Assembly: GCA_020438525.1 (NCBI GenBank)
Contig: JAGQUL010000303.1
Span: forward strand, 1,886 to 9,199
Direction: 5' to 3'
Source of the DNA: Thermoleophilia bacterium
GTDB taxonomy: Bacteria; Actinomycetota; Thermoleophilia; Gaiellales; SKUG01
Length of the DNA: 7,314 nt
Shown here: in pieces, positions 6,442 through 7,314 of the stretch
Position numbering within the stretch: the stretch's first letter is position 1
Layout: each line of letters opens with the position of its first letter
Notes under the pieces: model-generated
Database searches by the model: none
What the model was told of the DNA's origin: nothing
What the model saw: the letters and a program-made list of their open reading frames with translations, nothing else
Program-made: the position numbers and the translations under genes

Positions 6442-6476
6442 GCCGCACACTGCCACGGTGTGGCCGCGCGTGCGGC
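6442..6476 (-). other. Two-tier stem-loop in the mreB-mreC spacer
   Basis: The 117-base spacer between mreB and mreC contains nested dyads. The outer arms are GCCGCAC and GTGCGGC on the minus strand (6476 to 6470 with 6448 to 6442, seven bp). The inner arms are GCCAC and GTGGC (6464 to 6460 with 6456 to 6452, five bp) around a three-base loop. An alternative pairing of GGCC/ACAC with GTGT/GGCC overlaps it. No T run follows, so a canonical terminator is unlikely. It begins ten bases past the mreB stop. It could protect the mreB 3' end, serve as a processing site, or partly reduce read-through, any of which would raise MreB relative to MreC and MreD. Confidence 0.5.
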
Positions 6477-6486
6477 ACTTCCCGGG

Positions 6487-7314
6487 TCAGTAGGTGGTGC
6501 GCGCTGCCCGTCGTCGGGTCTGCTGCGAGCGCTGGATCGTCTCGTACTCCTCGAGCGACCGGCCGGCGCCGATCGCCACGCAGGTGAGCGGGCTCTCGGC
6601 CACGTGCACCGGCATGTGCGTGTCGAAGCGCAGGCGCTCGTCGAGCCCGTTGAGCAGTGCGCCACCACCCGCGAGCATGATGCCGCGGTCCATGATGTCG
6701 CTGGCCAGCTCCGGCGGGGTCTTGTCGAGCGTGAGCTTCACCGCGTCGACGATCTGGTCGACCGGTTCCTTGAGCGCCTCGCGGACCTCCTCGGAGGTGA
6801 GCACGAGCGTCTTGGGCAGGCCGGTCACGAGGTCGCGACCACGGATCTCCGCCTTGGCTTCCTGGCCCATCGCGAACGCCGACCCGATCTCGAGCTTGAG
6901 CTCCTCCGCCGTCTGGTGGCCGATCAGGATCTTGTAGTCGCGCTTGACGTAGTTGATGATCGCCTCGTCCATCTCGTCGCCGCCGACGCGGAGCGAGTGG
7001 GCCACCACGATGCCGCCGAGGCTGACCACGGCGACCTCGGTGGTGCCGCCGCCGATGTCGACGATCATCGAGCCGGTCGGCTCGCCGGTGGGCAGGCCCG
7101 AGCCGATCGCGGCGGCCATCGGCTCCTCGATCAGGTACGCGTGGCGGGCGCCGGCGCTGAGGGTCGCTTCCTCGACCGCACGCTTCTCGACGTTGGTCAC
7201 GCCCGAGGGCACGCACACCACCACGCGCGGGTGTGCGAAGCGATTGTGGTGCACCTTCTTGATGAAGTGGCGCAGCATCTGCTCGCACACGTCGAAGTCG
7301 GCGATCACGCCGTC
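6487..7314 (-). CDS. mreB: MreB, actin-like rod shape-determining protein (5' end missing)
   Basis: The C-terminal 275 residues are present; about 70 N-terminal residues, including the phosphate 1 loop, lie beyond the right edge. The first visible residues, DGVIADFD, correspond to the conserved stretch near residue 70 of typical MreB, and the window begins in frame. ATPase-fold motifs are [10 protein letters not shown] (31 to 40 of the visible part), [14 protein letters not shown] (62 to 75), phosphate 2 [11 protein letters not shown] (86 to 96), [10 protein letters not shown] (110 to 119) and the adenosine motif [14 protein letters not shown] (211 to 224). MreB forms ATP-dependent membrane-bound filaments that orient the elongation machine. 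The C-terminus adds a short basic end ([11 protein letters not shown]). Conservation is strong and nothing suggests a decayed gene. It is the first gene of the cluster visible here and is separated from mreC by 117 bases, whereas the following Rod genes overlap. Confidence 0.98.
   Translation of the reverse strand, partial: DGVIADFDVCEQMLRHFIKKVHHNRFAHPRVVVCVPSGVTNVEKRAVEEATLSAGARHAYLIEEPMAAAIGSGLPTGEPTGSMIVDIGGGTTEVAVVSLGGIVVAHSLRVGGDEMDEAIINYVKRDYKILIGHQTAEELKLEIGSAFAMGQEAKAEIRGRDLVTGLPKTLVLTSEEVREALKEPVDQIVDAVKLTLDKTPPELASDIMDRGIMLAGGGALLNGLDERLRFDTHMPVHVAESPLTCVAIGAGRSLEEYETIQRSQQTRRRAARTTY

Noticed and set aside
1..7314. Mobile element, prophage or defence system
   Set aside because: No transposase, integrase, terminal repeats with target duplication, or foreign base composition is visible; the gene set is core cell-wall elongation machinery.

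Overview
The window holds most of a cell-elongation (Rod complex) operon from a high-GC bacterium, all read on the minus strand (right to left in these coordinates). In transcription order: the 3' part of mreB (7314 to 6487, start outside the window), mreC (6369 to 5335), mreD (5338 to 4808), the elongation class B penicillin-binding protein mrdA/PBP2 (4811 to 2811), rodA (2811 to 1516), a 538-base non-coding gap (1515 to 978), and the first 325 codons of a B12-binding-domain radical SAM protein of the TIGR03960 type (977 to 1, end outside the window). No gene on the plus strand is supported; the long plus-strand open frames are antisense shadows of the kind very high GC DNA produces.

The extreme G/C bias at third positions, the full mreBCD-mrdA-rodA set, and a TIGR03960-type radical SAM gene directly behind it fit, from memory, a deep actinobacterial lineage such as Thermoleophilia (Solirubrobacter, Conexibacter, Patulibacter relatives). 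This placement is inference, not a database match. A complete mre set makes a rod-shaped cell plausible.

The genes form one functional unit. MreB filaments in the cytoplasm orient the machine. MreC and MreD link and activate it across the membrane. RodA polymerises lipid II into glycan strands and PBP2 cross-links them. The junctions mreC/mreD and mreD/mrdA overlap by four bases (ATGA) and mrdA/rodA by one base (TGATG), which indicates translational coupling and matched output. MreB is set apart by 117 bases containing a GC-rich stem-loop, which would allow more MreB than membrane partners.

The least explained part is the gap from 978 to 1515. In an otherwise overlapping operon it carries a perfect 9-bp inverted repeat, two 26-base direct repeats that are themselves dyads, a terminator-like hairpin with a T run, and a possible sigma28-like promoter motif. 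No wholly new system is evident. The points deserving a second look are this gap, the Arg-rich cytoplasmic tails on MreC, PBP2 and RodA, and the coupling of an uncharacterised B12/radical SAM enzyme to the wall-elongation operon.
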